Notes: generated from the sequence alone by a model not told the origin. A stretch of 64,000 nt of DNA from Bacilli bacterium (GCA_017626405.1 JAGAIS010000006.1:71100-135099), one strand, 5' to 3'. Shown: positions 45,440 to 55,035, counted from the first letter of the stretch. Translations and numbers: made by a program.

Positions 45440-45811
45440 TTAATTGAGTTCATCGTATTCAATACTTTCACAAACACAGTAGAACTTGGGACTAGTATCA
45501 TTATCAGCAAAACACATATATTCTGTATTTTCTAGATTAATAAATTTAAAATATATTTCCATTATATAGTCATACGAAAAAATTTCTCTTACATTAATTT
45601 TCTTTACTCCATTAAATACTATTTTAATTGATTTATTTTTTGGTATTAGTTTTCCATTATGAATTTCATTTTCTCCAACCCAAAAAGTCTTAATTATAAC
45701 TTTAGCAGATGACTTACTACAATCATATATTACACTCTCTATCGTAGCATCATGAAAATTATGATAATATTCTAAAAAATCTTCTATATTAACTCTATCG
45801 ATAACTTTCAC
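45440..45811 (-). CDS. Hypothetical protein with NFHDA motif
   Basis: 123 residues from a GTG start (AGGTGATAAA upstream). The N-terminal EYYHNFHDATIESVIYD pattern recurs in small uncharacterised bacterial proteins, some annotated as immunity-like; I cannot assign a family. The rest is beta-rich. Part of a minus-strand orphan cluster. Confidence 0.6.
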   Translation of the reverse strand: MKVIDRVNIEDFLEYYHNFHDATIESVIYDCSKSSAKVIIKTFWVGENEIHNGKLIPKNKSIKIVFNGVKKINVREIFSYDYIMEIYFKFINLENTEYMCFADNDTSPKFYCVCESIEYDELN

Positions 45812-45858
45812 TTTATCACCTATTTCCTAGATAATAATAATATATATTCATTCGATAA

Positions 45859-46416
45859 TCAATAATTTGTTCTAAGTTCATAAATAATTACTCGTTCATT
45901 ATTTATTCCAACATTCTTATCAAAAAGAGCAAATTCAACGATTATATCTTTTAATTTGTGAGTGACAATATAATTATATATATAATCGAAATATGGTATT
46001 TTATTCAAAGTATTATCATCAAATAAAGTAGTTTTAATATTTATTTCTGGTTTTTGAATAGCATCTCTTACAGAAAATTTAGGATTTGTACTTAAAACAG
46101 CATAAACTTTATTATTAGATTTAATCTCTATTTCTCCAACTAATAATTGATTATCAGAATAATTAATAGAGCTAACATTAATTGTAAATATCTTATACTC
46201 TTTTACTTCTTCTAATACCCTATTATAATCAACCATAAGTTTAAAAACTCCTGAAGGGCTAGATTTATCTCTAATAGCATAATAAGGCGCTTTATACTTA
46301 TTTAAGAACATTATTACTCTATCCTCTTCGCCAGATTCAAATAATTCTTCGGGGAATTTATTCAAATTTAATTCTCTAATTGCATTAATACTTTCTAATT
46401 TATTATTTATTTCCAT
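45859..46416 (-). CDS. Hypothetical protein, 185 residues
   Basis: Not recognised. Start at ATG 46416, 7 bases after TGAGG (the ATG at 46422 is too close). Mixed alpha/beta, acidic, soluble; no Cys and no Trp. First gene of the orphan cluster running toward the aminopeptidase. Confidence 0.6.
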   Translation of the reverse strand: MEINNKLESINAIRELNLNKFPEELFESGEEDRVIMFLNKYKAPYYAIRDKSSPSGVFKLMVDYNRVLEEVKEYKIFTINVSSINYSDNQLLVGEIEIKSNNKVYAVLSTNPKFSVRDAIQKPEINIKTTLFDDNTLNKIPYFDYIYNYIVTHKLKDIIVEFALFDKNVGINNERVIIYELRTNY

Positions 46417-46456
46417 AATCATACCTCATCAATATTTTATCATGGATTAACACATT

Positions 46457-46483
46457 AAAAAACTCGAATAAAACTATTCGAGT
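46457..46483 (-). terminator. Terminator of tRNA-Met
   Basis: ACTCGAATA (46462-46470) with TATTCGAGT (46475-46483), T tract on the minus strand, 12 bases after the CCA end. Confidence 0.87.
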
Positions 46484-46494
46484 AATTATTAATT

Positions 46495-46571
46495 TGGTAG
46501 CGCCGGGGAGATTCGAACTCTCGACCTGCCGGGTATGAACCGGATGCTCTAGCCAACTGAGCTACAGCGCC
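46495..46571 (-). tRNA. tRNA-Met (CAU), elongator type
   Basis: 77 nt with encoded CCA. D arm GCTC/GAGC, anticodon loop TTCATAC, T loop TTCGAAT. The anticodon stem lacks the initiator GGG/CCC run and the acceptor begins G-U rather than C-A, so elongator Met is favoured. A lysidine-modified tRNA-Ile (CAU) is the alternative. Confidence 0.93.
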
Positions 46572-46634
46572 ATCTCAAGTAAGCAAAATAATAATAACAC
46601 AAATTGCTTACTCAAGTCAATAAAAATTAACCTA

Positions 46635-47684
46635 TTAATTAATTTTTTTGCTTTCCATATCATGAAATTTATATCCTGGTCTTATTACATCATCAAGCTT
46701 TAGTTTTATTTGATATACATCTTCGCACTCCTCTATCTTTGCTGCCCCGGATGATGCATTTCCTCCACCGCCTAATTGACTCATAATCTCACCAATATTG
46801 ACGTCTCCCTTACTGCGTCCACTTACATAAGTAGTATTCTTATCTATTAATCCAATAGCAAAGGCAGCATCTATCGATTTATATTTATTTAAGAAGTCTG
46901 CAGCTTTAGCTAAAGCTTCCTTATCATATATAAACTTAGGATCTTCAGTATTTAAGGCAATTGCAATATTAAATAGTTTAACATAAGGATTTCTAACTAA
47001 ATTGAGAACTAATTGATCAGACTCAAAATCTTCCATAAATAAATTGTTAACATAAGTTAAATCTGCTCCTTTAACCATTAAGTTTCCAACTACTTTCATA
47101 GTACCAGAAAAAGTATTCTTTTCAAACTTACTAGTATCCAAGAAAATTCCTGCAAGAAGATAATTAGCTATATTAAAATTAAGTTCTGTTCCTTGAAGGT
47201 TAGAATCATATTTTATTCTCATATCTTCAAGCAATTTAAACATTATCTCCGAAGCACTAGATACTCCTAAACTAATAAATTTATCTTCCGTCAAAATAGA
47301 TGATTCTCCAACATCGTGATGATCTATCACGATAACATTATCACGAGCATCTATATCTTTAATAGGAATTAATTCCCTTTTATTAGTATCTACTACTATA
47401 TATAAAGCCTTTTTATCCTTAAGATATTCTTCAAGTAACTTAGAATTGACAAATTTAATCTCCGGAGGAAGCTCTGCCATTATAGAACTTACTACACTTT
47501 CAACTTTTTCATCGTCCATTACTATTACGAAATCACGTCCATATTTTTTAGCTATTAGAGCAACAGCTAATGATGATGCCAAAGCATCACAGTCAGTACC
47601 GATATGAGGCACAATAACAACAGCATTGCACTCTTTCATTTTTTCATCGATTGCCAACTTCAATTCTTTAATTGTTTTGATCAT
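46635..47684 (-). CDS. DHH/DHHA1-family phosphoesterase (GdpP C-terminal-like or NrnA-like)
   Basis: 349 residues. DHH motifs PHIGTDCDALASS (~27), VDTN and IDHHD (~120-124), and the DHHA1 motif GGGGNASSGAA near 310. Could degrade linear or cyclic dinucleotides or nano-RNA. The PAS-GGDEF and membrane regions of full GdpP are absent. The start is uncertain: ATG 47684 or GTG 47693, neither with a good ribosome site; a GGATAA lies ~30 bases upstream. Confidence 0.85.
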   Translation of the reverse strand: MIKTIKELKLAIDEKMKECNAVVIVPHIGTDCDALASSLAVALIAKKYGRDFVIVMDDEKVESVVSSIMAELPPEIKFVNSKLLEEYLKDKKALYIVVDTNKRELIPIKDIDARDNVIVIDHHDVGESSILTEDKFISLGVSSASEIMFKLLEDMRIKYDSNLQGTELNFNIANYLLAGIFLDTSKFEKNTFSGTMKVVGNLMVKGADLTYVNNLFMEDFESDQLVLNLVRNPYVKLFNIAIALNTEDPKFIYDKEALAKAADFLNKYKSIDAAFAIGLIDKNTTYVSGRSKGDVNIGEIMSQLGGGGNASSGAAKIEECEDVYQIKLKLDDVIRPGYKFHDMESKKIN

Positions 47685-47744
47685 AAGAATCACAAATAAA
47701 ATTAAATATTTATCCTTTCTTTAAGGGTTTTTCCCTTGATGATA

Positions 47745-47773
47745 ATTGTAGACGATTCCCAAATTTAAGTCAA
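47745..47773 (-). promoter_or_regulatory. Predicted promoter of the DHH phosphoesterase gene
   Basis: TTGACT (47773-47768), 17 bp, TACAAT (47750-47745). The leader that follows contains a small AAGGG/CCCTT hairpin. Confidence 0.7.
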
Positions 47774-47792
47774 CTTGACAAATTCAAAAAAG

Positions 47793-47820
47793 TAAAAATA
47801 GTACGATATTTCGTACTATT
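47793..47820 (-). terminator. Terminator of the Ig-like membrane protein gene
   Basis: AAATAGTACG/CGTACTATTT stem with a short loop and a T-rich tract on the minus strand, overlapping the stop codon at 47816. Confidence 0.75.
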
Positions 47821-48700
47821 TATTCAAAAAGAACTCTTTTCCATTATCTAGTTTCAAATAATAAGTAATACCAATGACATAGTTGTATTTATTATATACA
47901 TAGACAAATTCTGAATTAGTAATTCCATTATTGGCATACATTGGATCTAAATATCTATGCAAATCTCCATCAATTGCTTCATTGATTGCATCGTCATAAT
48001 CATCTATATCATTAGCTTTATAAGCTTTATCAAACTTCACTAGAAATTCGCCATTCCACTTTATATAATCTACACTTACATGGTCAGCCTTAATATCACT
48101 AATCTTTATATCTTCACTATTGTAGTTTTCTCTAACTTCGACATCAATAGTAATCTTTCTTCGATTTTTATTATTGTCATATACATAGATTGGAATTTTA
48201 TAAGTACCAGATTTTTCAGATATTTCCTCGTCCTTACTATTAACTAGTTCTACTCGACAAGGAAGCGAATAATCCTCACATTTAGTTAGGGCATCATCAG
48301 GCACAAAATCTTCACCAACACCAATAATTAATTTGCTGATGCTTACATCAGGAGCCGACTCATCAATTACTTTAATTTTTCCTTTTTTCGTTACTCCTTT
48401 ATAAGTTACTTTATATTCATATTCACCTACCGTATCTAAAACTTCAGAACGAGTAATCATAGTACTAAATGAAATCTTATAATCATCTAAATCAGATACT
48501 TTATTATTCAAATAATAAGAAATATCAGTATTTAAAGTACTTCCAACTTCATAAGTAACAATTTTCTTTACATTAATAGTTGTTTTATCGCGATAAATAA
48601 CAAATAATACAACTCCAAAAATTACTAAAACAAAAAACACCAATAATATAATCTTAGATAAACGAGGATTAGATTCCTCAAAATAAAAATCTTCTTCCAT
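47816..48700 (-). CDS. Membrane-anchored Ig-like (HYR/Big-type) surface protein
   Basis: 294 residues from ATG 48700 (GAGGTGG upstream; overlaps the previous stop as TAATG). Cytoplasmic acidic N-terminus, transmembrane helix (~16-37), then one or two Ig-like beta domains with the VGEYEYKVTYKGVTKKGKIKVID and SGTYKIPIYVYDNNKNR patterns common in Firmicute surface proteins, and a C-terminal domain (~205-294). Ligand unknown. Confidence 0.72.
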   Translation of the reverse strand: MEEDFYFEESNPRLSKIILLVFFVLVIFGVVLFVIYRDKTTINVKKIVTYEVGSTLNTDISYYLNNKVSDLDDYKISFSTMITRSEVLDTVGEYEYKVTYKGVTKKGKIKVIDESAPDVSISKLIIGVGEDFVPDDALTKCEDYSLPCRVELVNSKDEEISEKSGTYKIPIYVYDNNKNRRKITIDVEVRENYNSEDIKISDIKADHVSVDYIKWNGEFLVKFDKAYKANDIDDYDDAINEAIDGDLHRYLDPMYANNGITNSEFVYVYNKYNYVIGITYYLKLDNGKEFFLNK

Positions 48701-49056
48701 TAAATCCACCTCGAAAAGTATATATTACGAGTATAGCCGACTTCATAATTATCAAACACTTTAATAATCCAATCAACTATAGCATTCAATATATCTTCAT
48801 CCTTTCTTACTCTTATTTTCTGCATTTCGCATCTAAGTTCCTTGCGAAAAAAATAATCATCAATATATTTACCTAATATTAAATCTAATTGTTCTAATTT
48901 TACCACTTGATTCTTATTTGCAATATCAACCTTAAAGACAAAGTCTTCATAGACATCTAATAATTTTAAAGATAATTTATCGTCTTCGTAAAATTCAAAA
49001 TCCATAATTTTATAATAATTCGGGCAATGTTTAAGAATTTGCTTATTCTTATTCAT
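48700..49056 (-). CDS. Hypothetical protein, 118 residues
   Basis: Not recognised. Start at ATG 49056 (GGAAGGTAG 6 bases before). Contains CPNYY near the start, a beta-rich middle and a C-terminal helix (DEDILNAIVDWIIKVFDNY). Translationally coupled to the Ig-like protein gene. Confidence 0.6.
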   Translation of the reverse strand: MNKNKQILKHCPNYYKIMDFEFYEDDKLSLKLLDVYEDFVFKVDIANKNQVVKLEQLDLILGKYIDDYFFRKELRCEMQKIRVRKDEDILNAIVDWIIKVFDNYEVGYTRNIYFSRWI

Positions 49057-49119
49057 AATCATCTACCTTCCTATAAAAATTATACAATTAATAACTTCTA
49101 AAGTAAATGAATTGGCAAT

Positions 49120-49143
49120 AAAAAAAGTCACATAAGTGACATT
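49120..49143 (-). terminator. Terminator of rpmF
   Basis: GTCAC/GTGAC stem (49127-49140) with loop ATAA and a T tract on the minus strand. Confidence 0.75.
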
Positions 49144-49148
49144 TCTTA

Positions 49149-49334
49149 CTAATTTTCTGATTTAGAGCTGATAACTTCTTTACCTTTGTAATTTCCACAC
49201 TCAGGACATGCTCTATGAGCTTTAATAGGTGCACCACATTTTGGACAAGATATTACACCAGGTAATTCTTTCTTTAAATGAGTACGACGCATTCTTTTCT
49301 TAGTTTTACTAGTTCTTCTAAATGGAACTGCCAT
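49149..49334 (-). CDS. rpmF: 50S ribosomal protein L32
   Basis: 61 residues, [19 protein letters not shown] start and the four-Cys zinc site CPKC...CPEC. AAGGAGTGATA before the ATG. Preceded by yceD, the usual pair. Confidence 0.96.
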   Translation of the reverse strand: MAVPFRRTSKTKKRMRRTHLKKELPGVISCPKCGAPIKAHRACPECGNYKGKEVISSKSEN

Positions 49335-49338
49335 AGTA

Positions 49339-49773
49339 TCACTCCTTCCTTAGTGACTCATCATCACTTACTAATTCCCAACCATCACCACAAGTTACTG
49401 TTGGCTTTGCCCCATCTTTAACAACCCTTATAGGGACTTCCGAAACAATATTTTCCCATATAAATGGCAAAATATCAAGAGAATTTTTGTTTTTATTATA
49501 AAATTCTTCAAAATTTCCTATTTTTTCTTCTATTTCCACATCAAAATCATACGGAACATCTTCTAGAGTAACTGCACAAGGCAAAATAAATGTACCAGTC
49601 ACTCTTAAATCAGCGCTCACTTCATTATCGTAATTAATAGAAATACTTCCCGATACATGAGCATTTTTTATATCTCTTATATCGGCAGAAGACATTAAAT
49701 CTCGATCAAACTCAAGATCATTATCGATTTCTAAAAAATTTAAATTATTTAACTTAAATAAATCTATTTTCAT
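49339..49773 (-). CDS. yceD: DUF177 protein YceD/YlbN, 23S rRNA accumulation factor family
   Basis: 144 residues; beta-rich core with [24 protein letters not shown] (LPC motif) and the C-terminal block around [13 protein letters not shown] and CGDGWEL. Directly upstream of rpmF by 4 bp. The family is linked to 23S rRNA levels. Confidence 0.85.
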   Translation of the reverse strand: MKIDLFKLNNLNFLEIDNDLEFDRDLMSSADIRDIKNAHVSGSISINYDNEVSADLRVTGTFILPCAVTLEDVPYDFDVEIEEKIGNFEEFYNKNKNSLDILPFIWENIVSEVPIRVVKDGAKPTVTCGDGWELVSDDESLRKE

Positions 49774-49777
49774 AACA

Positions 49778-49996
49778 CTACTTCATTCTATTCATTTGTT
49801 GCATAACTTGTTTAACTTGCTTGCTATTTGGCTTGCGTCCCATACTTGACATTAAAGTTTCTATCATCTTTTCATTTATTGGTGGATTCTTTTTGAAATA
49901 ATTCATCATAACTTTTCTAGCTACTAGAAATCCAATAACTGCACCAATTACTATTCCAAGTAATACAAGTAAAATATCTCCAACAATAGGTGGCAT
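49778..49996 (-). CDS. UPF0154 membrane protein (YneF-like)
   Basis: 72 residues with one N-terminal transmembrane helix (~5-27) and the conserved tail FKKNPPINEKMIETLMSSMGRKPNSKQVKQVMQQM. AAAGGAGAGA precedes the ATG. Starts 4 bp from yceD on the same strand. Function unknown. Confidence 0.85.
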   Translation of the reverse strand: MPPIVGDILLVLLGIVIGAVIGFLVARKVMMNYFKKNPPINEKMIETLMSSMGRKPNSKQVKQVMQQMNRMK

Positions 49997-50038
49997 AAAA
50001 TCTCTCCTTTACATACATTAATTATAGCATATTTTTAA

Positions 50039-52042
50039 CTATTCATAAACAATAAGTTCATGTTGAGCTCTTGTTACTGCTACATAATAAAGATATTTAT
50101 CATTTGAAAAATTATTAATAACTATAACGGAATCAAATTCTAAGCCTTTAGCTTGATAAGAAGGCGTAACAACTAGTTGTTTATTAAATTTTGTTGTATT
50201 TGATTCAATTAATGAAACCTTATCATAATTTTGCTTTAGACTATCTGCAATTATACGAGCTTCTTCTATGCTCTTTGTAATAATTGCAATACTACGGTAT
50301 TTTTTCTTTAAATATAGGACATCCCTACCGATATGCTTTAGTTCGCTCATTGGTCTTTTTAATACTGGTAAATTGACATTCTTTCTTATGGCACTTACAT
50401 GATTTAAATTAAGAATTGAATTAGCATATTCAATTATTTCAGGACTAGAGCGATATGTCTTATTAAGTTCAATGTATTTACTATCTTTATTGAATATTTC
50501 TAATAACTTATTCAAATTATCATACTTATAGAAAGGATTAACTGTTTGATTGACATCGCCAAGTATTGTAAAATGAGCATTTTTAAAGATTTTTTTAAAC
50601 ATCTTATACTGTAAATAAGTATAATCTTGTGCTTCATCAATAACTACTTCTCTCATTGCAACTTGATATGGAAATCCTTCAAGTAGACATTTCATATAGA
50701 TAAATATTGTCGAATCTTCATAATTCATGACTTTTTGATTTAGATTACGCACATTTTCATTCCTGCGGTAATCAAACTTATAGTTATCTTTAAATATCAT
50801 CGAATCAAAGAAAAATTTATATATCTCTCGATAATCTTTCTTAAAATTAGCTATTTTAAATAAATTGCTCTTAATGCTTATAAAGTCTTTTTTGCTTCCT
50901 TTAAAATATGAATTATTAATCTTTTCACTTATTAAATCTATTCTCTCAAATAGAGGTTTATTGCTATACCTTACATGCAATAATTCATTTAATTCACTCA
51001 TACTGACAGTTTTATTTTTATATTCTAATTTGTTAATAAAACGAGCAGCTTTTGAATAATAATCACAGAATTGTTCCATTAGAGGAATTATCTCGTCACT
51101 AAGTTTAAATTTAATTAAATCATTATCCTGTCTAACACCTTTATAAAATCTTTCTACAAATGAGTTATAAGTCTCAACTCTCTGATATTCAACAATAAAA
51201 GAACTCGCAAATTCAGCCATAGTTGTCTGAAGGGTATTATCTTCACCCAAATCAGGTAAAACATCACTAATATATTCAGTAAATACATTATTAGGAGAAA
51301 AAATAACGACATTTCCGCTAGTCAAATACTCAAGTTTATATAGTAAAAAGGCTACACGATGCAATGCAACCGAAGTCTTACCCGATCCAGCTATACCTTG
51401 AACAATTATATTGGCAGTTTCTTCATCCCTAATAACTTTGTTTTGTTCCTCTTGAATCGTATTTACAATATTTTTCATTTTGTCACTGCTAGTCTGAGCT
51501 AAGACACTTTGAAGAAGGTCATCATCAATATTTACATCGGTATCAAAAACACTTTTTAATTTACCTTTATCAATCTTATATTGTCTCTTTCTTGTTATCT
51601 CGCCCTTTTCAATTCCGTTTAACGATTTATATTGAGCTTTTCCAACCCCATAATCATAGAAAAGACTACATATTGGAGCACGCCAATCACAAACAAGATA
51701 ATCATCATCTTTCTTTAACGAAGTAATGCCAATATATATAGGTTCATTATTAAATATGATAGATCCAAAATAAGGATTATCCTTAATTTTATATAATCTT
51801 CTCATTCTCTTAGCTTGATCATTAAGTAAAGAAATCTTTAAATCATTATCAGAGACAAACGAATAGCGTTCACCACTGTCCATCTCTTGTTCCATTTCCC
51901 AACGAAGTTTTTGAAAATCTTTTAAAGCATTAGAATCATCAGTTAACTTAATTCCAAACTCATCTATTTGTCTATTGACTTCTTTTATCGTATCCGCAAG
52001 TCTAATATTTTCTTGTTCCAAATCACTTTTAGAAATTTCCAT
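50039..52042 (-). CDS. helD: HelD-like UvrD/Rep-family helicase
   Basis: 667 residues from ATG 52042 (GAGGTG 6 bases before). N-terminal coiled coil (~1-65) that in HelD enters the RNA polymerase secondary channel, then the 1A domain with Walker A GIAGSGKTS (~215), motif II VIDEAQDYT, and C-terminal motifs LNKTYRSS, AKGLEFDSVIV and VAVTRA. HelD recycles stalled RNA polymerase. Confidence 0.88.
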   Translation of the reverse strand: MEISKSDLEQENIRLADTIKEVNRQIDEFGIKLTDDSNALKDFQKLRWEMEQEMDSGERYSFVSDNDLKISLLNDQAKRMRRLYKIKDNPYFGSIIFNNEPIYIGITSLKKDDDYLVCDWRAPICSLFYDYGVGKAQYKSLNGIEKGEITRKRQYKIDKGKLKSVFDTDVNIDDDLLQSVLAQTSSDKMKNIVNTIQEEQNKVIRDEETANIIVQGIAGSGKTSVALHRVAFLLYKLEYLTSGNVVIFSPNNVFTEYISDVLPDLGEDNTLQTTMAEFASSFIVEYQRVETYNSFVERFYKGVRQDNDLIKFKLSDEIIPLMEQFCDYYSKAARFINKLEYKNKTVSMSELNELLHVRYSNKPLFERIDLISEKINNSYFKGSKKDFISIKSNLFKIANFKKDYREIYKFFFDSMIFKDNYKFDYRRNENVRNLNQKVMNYEDSTIFIYMKCLLEGFPYQVAMREVVIDEAQDYTYLQYKMFKKIFKNAHFTILGDVNQTVNPFYKYDNLNKLLEIFNKDSKYIELNKTYRSSPEIIEYANSILNLNHVSAIRKNVNLPVLKRPMSELKHIGRDVLYLKKKYRSIAIITKSIEEARIIADSLKQNYDKVSLIESNTTKFNKQLVVTPSYQAKGLEFDSVIVINNFSNDKYLYYVAVTRAQHELIVYE

Positions 52043-52137
52043 AACAAACACCTCATATTAGCATTAAACACATAGATAAATTATAATAAAACAACAAAAA
52101 AAATGCAATAAATCATATTGCACTTTACTAATCTTTA

Positions 52138-53415
52138 CTAATCTTTAAAAATAAATATATAATCGAGAATATTTACTTCATCGCCTCGTTTTGCTCCCAA
52201 TTTTTCTAGTGCTTCTTCAACGCCCATCCCACGAAGCTTACGTCCAAATCTTTCAATAGATTCATCTTCAGTAAAACGAGTCATATAGAATAATTTTTCA
52301 ATTTCGTCTCCCGATAGAATCCAAATATTATTCTTTCTTTCAATTTTAAAAGGTGTCTCATCATGAAATTTATACAATACATGAGAGTCAGAAAAATCAT
52401 TGTTATCATACAACTTAACTTCATCAAGTGATTTAACTAACTCATTTAATCTTTCCATTAACTTATCTAATCCCTGATTATTAATAGCACTTATTTCAAA
52501 AACTTCTAGTTCAGGATATTTACCCTTAAACTCTTTTAAGTTTTCTTTAGAACCTTCAATATCCATTTTATTGGCAATAACTAATGATGGTTTATTATAT
52601 AATTTTTCATCATAATTCTTTAATTCATTTAGAATTACTTCATAGTCCTCAATTGGATTTCTTCCTTCTGAACCTGACATATCAATAACATGTGCAATTA
52701 CCTTAGTACGCATTGCATGACGCAAAAATTTAAATCCAAGACCAACGCCTTCACTTGCACCCTCAATAAGTCCAGGTAAATCAGCCATAACAAACTTTTC
52801 TCCGTTGTTTAAGTTAACTACTCCAAGATTAGGATTTAATGTCGTAAAATGATAAGCTCCTATTTTTGCATTACAATTACTTATCATATTAATCAAAGTA
52901 CTCTTACCTACGCTAGGAAGTCCAACTAATCCAACATCAGCAAGCACTTTTAATTCACATTTAATTTTAACAAATTCTCCCGGTTCACCAAGTTCGCTCA
53001 TATGAGGAGCTGGATTATCATGTGTAGCAAAAGCTCTGTTTCCTCTTCCACCACGTCCACCATGTGCAACAATGACTCTTTCACCATCTCTCGTTAAATC
53101 GGCAATAATTTGATTTGTTTCTAAATTAGTAACAGTCGTTCCAGCAGGAACCTTAATAACGACATCTTCAGCATTGGCTCCGTTTCTATTTTGTCCTTCG
53201 CCATTAGCACCTTTTTTACCCTTAATAATCTTCATCATCTTTAAATCAATCAAAGTCTTTAGACCTTCGTCTACTTCAAAGATAATGCTAGCTCCTTTAC
53301 CGCCATTACCTCCATTAGGTCCGCCCATTTCAACAAATTTCTCACGTCTAAAAGAGGTACAACCATCTCCACCTTTTCCCGCAGTAATCTTGACAACTAC
53401 TTCATCAGCAAACAT
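52138..53415 (-). CDS. obg: Obg GTPase
   Basis: 425 residues from the second of two adjacent ATGs, giving the family start MFADEVVVKITAGKGGDG; the first ATG (53418) is also possible. Gly-rich OBG fold (1-157), G domain with GLPSVGKST, DLPGL and NKMD, and the C-terminal OCT domain. Roles in 50S assembly and stress. Coupled to the Smr gene (TAATG). Confidence 0.96.
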   Translation of the reverse strand: MFADEVVVKITAGKGGDGCTSFRREKFVEMGGPNGGNGGKGASIIFEVDEGLKTLIDLKMMKIIKGKKGANGEGQNRNGANAEDVVIKVPAGTTVTNLETNQIIADLTRDGERVIVAHGGRGGRGNRAFATHDNPAPHMSELGEPGEFVKIKCELKVLADVGLVGLPSVGKSTLINMISNCNAKIGAYHFTTLNPNLGVVNLNNGEKFVMADLPGLIEGASEGVGLGFKFLRHAMRTKVIAHVIDMSGSEGRNPIEDYEVILNELKNYDEKLYNKPSLVIANKMDIEGSKENLKEFKGKYPELEVFEISAINNQGLDKLMERLNELVKSLDEVKLYDNNDFSDSHVLYKFHDETPFKIERKNNIWILSGDEIEKLFYMTRFTEDESIERFGRKLRGMGVEEALEKLGAKRGDEVNILDYIFIFKD

Positions 53416-53417
53416 CA

Positions 53418-53687
53418 TTAATCCCTCTCTTTCAATTCCACTATTGTAACCCCAGTATTCATAAAATACAACCTAAAATTTTTAACATATTTATTTTTCT
53501 TAAGATCCATATGAATCTTATTCTTAAGTATTCCTTGACCTTTACCATGAACAATAACTACTTTTTCTTTTCCTAATCGATAGTTTTCATATATAAAATC
53601 ATTAACCACAGTCATAACGATGTCCTCAGTAAAACCATGAACATCTAACTGTGGTAAAAAATCAATAAAAGGATCTATTCTATTCAT
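53418..53687 (-). CDS. Stand-alone Smr-domain protein
   Basis: 89 residues from ATG 53687, which overlaps the end of the pfkB-like gene; the 46 further open codons upstream are a shadow of that gene. LDVHGFTEDIVM and IVHGKGQGILKNKI are the two Smr signatures. Smr domains are endonucleases in MutS2 and in ribosome-collision sensing; no MutS2 core is attached. Confidence 0.85.
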   Translation of the reverse strand: MNRIDPFIDFLPQLDVHGFTEDIVMTVVNDFIYENYRLGKEKVVIVHGKGQGILKNKIHMDLKKNKYVKNFRLYFMNTGVTIVELKERD

Positions 53688-54909
53688 TTGGATTATCAAA
53701 GATGTTAGTTTCATGAGTTTGAACTGTATTTTGTTGTGGTACAGCATTAGTCTGGACAGGAGTAGCACTTTGGAAATCAGATACATCAAAGACTTGTGCA
53801 TAAGCATTATTACTTGCAACATCACTAGGTTGATTTACTACATTATTAGCAATAGTTTGAGGAACTTCAATTTCATTTTGTTGAATTTCCATATTTGCAT
53901 TATTTACGCTTTGACCTTGAGGTGCCTGAACACTCATATTTGGCATTAAAGGAGTGACTTCTTGAGCACTAGCTGGTGCTTGATTAACATTCTCATTTAA
54001 ACCAAACTTCTGTCTCATTCCAGAATTATCTAAAACTTCATCAATGGATGGAATGGCTGCTTCTTCTCCAATCTTAGTTAGAGATATTCCGGCAGCAGTA
54101 TTTGCAAACTTAATACCATCATCTAGAGATAAATCTTTAATTAATGCAAGAGCTAAAGCTCCAACAAATACTGAATCAAAACTTGAAGAATCAACAATAT
54201 TTATCTTCATCTCAGGCAACATTTTTACAGCACCATCAACAGCATATAAAATCTTATGATTATTTAAAATAACAATGTAATTACTACGTCCGCATATATC
54301 TACAATTTTCTGATACATGTTTACATATCCTTCAGCAGAGCCATCGGGTTGTTCTTTAGTTAGACCAACAGCAAAATTCTCCGTGCATACAACATAAGTA
54401 CATTTCTTCGATAAATTAACTGTATCTTTATCCGACTTTCTTGCATATAGCAAAGTTTTACAAGATGCTCCATTATTATTTAGAAGAGCAAGAGAACCAG
54501 CCATGTCAGTACCATCAAGAATAGCAAATCCAGGTATAAAGTCATATTTATACTTAGTTAATTGAGCTTCAAAATCATTATATAAAACTTTAGTCGTAAC
54601 TCCCGTTTTAGCATTTAAAATAATATAATTAGTACAAGTACCACTCGTAAAATTAGTCTCTAAGAACTTATAACTAACATTACTCGCTTTAAAGGTATCC
54701 CTGATCTTCTCGGCATATGAATCATTACCAACAACTCCACTAAAATGAGGTTTTATCCCCCACTTACCTAAAAGACATGCACTAGTTGCTGCAACATTAC
54801 CAACCGACTCATTCTTACTTGTAATATTAAATAAATCCCCTTCTTGTGGAAATTCCTGTAAAGGTAAATAAACATTAATTGCAGGTTTACCAATAACTAC
54901 TACTTCCAT
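53680..54909 (-). CDS. PfkB-family protein with degenerate active site and Gln/Asn-rich tail
   Basis: 409 residues. Ribokinase fold at 1-~300: GNVAATSACLLGKWG and GVVGNDSYAEKI near the N-terminus. The C-terminal signature DTTGAGDxF reads DSSSFDSVF (240-248): GAGD is replaced and the catalytic Asp is Ser246, although Asp245 is next to it. Tail ~310-409 is rich in Gln, Asn, Pro, Val and probably disordered. A sugar kinase is the family default, but a pseudokinase is likely. AGGGTGAT precedes the start; smr and obg follow. Confidence 0.8.
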   Translation of the reverse strand: MEVVVIGKPAINVYLPLQEFPQEGDLFNITSKNESVGNVAATSACLLGKWGIKPHFSGVVGNDSYAEKIRDTFKASNVSYKFLETNFTSGTCTNYIILNAKTGVTTKVLYNDFEAQLTKYKYDFIPGFAILDGTDMAGSLALLNNNGASCKTLLYARKSDKDTVNLSKKCTYVVCTENFAVGLTKEQPDGSAEGYVNMYQKIVDICGRSNYIVILNNHKILYAVDGAVKMLPEMKINIVDSSSFDSVFVGALALALIKDLSLDDGIKFANTAAGISLTKIGEEAAIPSIDEVLDNSGMRQKFGLNENVNQAPASAQEVTPLMPNMSVQAPQGQSVNNANMEIQQNEIEVPQTIANNVVNQPSDVASNNAYAQVFDVSDFQSATPVQTNAVPQQNTVQTHETNIFDNPNE

Positions 54910-54983
54910 ATTATCACCCTATTCTTATCAATATTATATAATAAAGTAAGTAAAAAAACTATATGTTATTGCTAAATATACAT

Positions 54984-55016
54984 AAAAAAAATAAATCTTT
55001 TTGATTTATTTTTTAT
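54984..55016 (-). terminator. Terminator of the 182-residue protein gene
   Basis: AAATAAATC / GATTTATTT stem with loop TTTTT and T tract on the minus strand (54984-55014). Confidence 0.75.
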
Positions 55017-55035
55017 ATTATCAATTATATAATTC

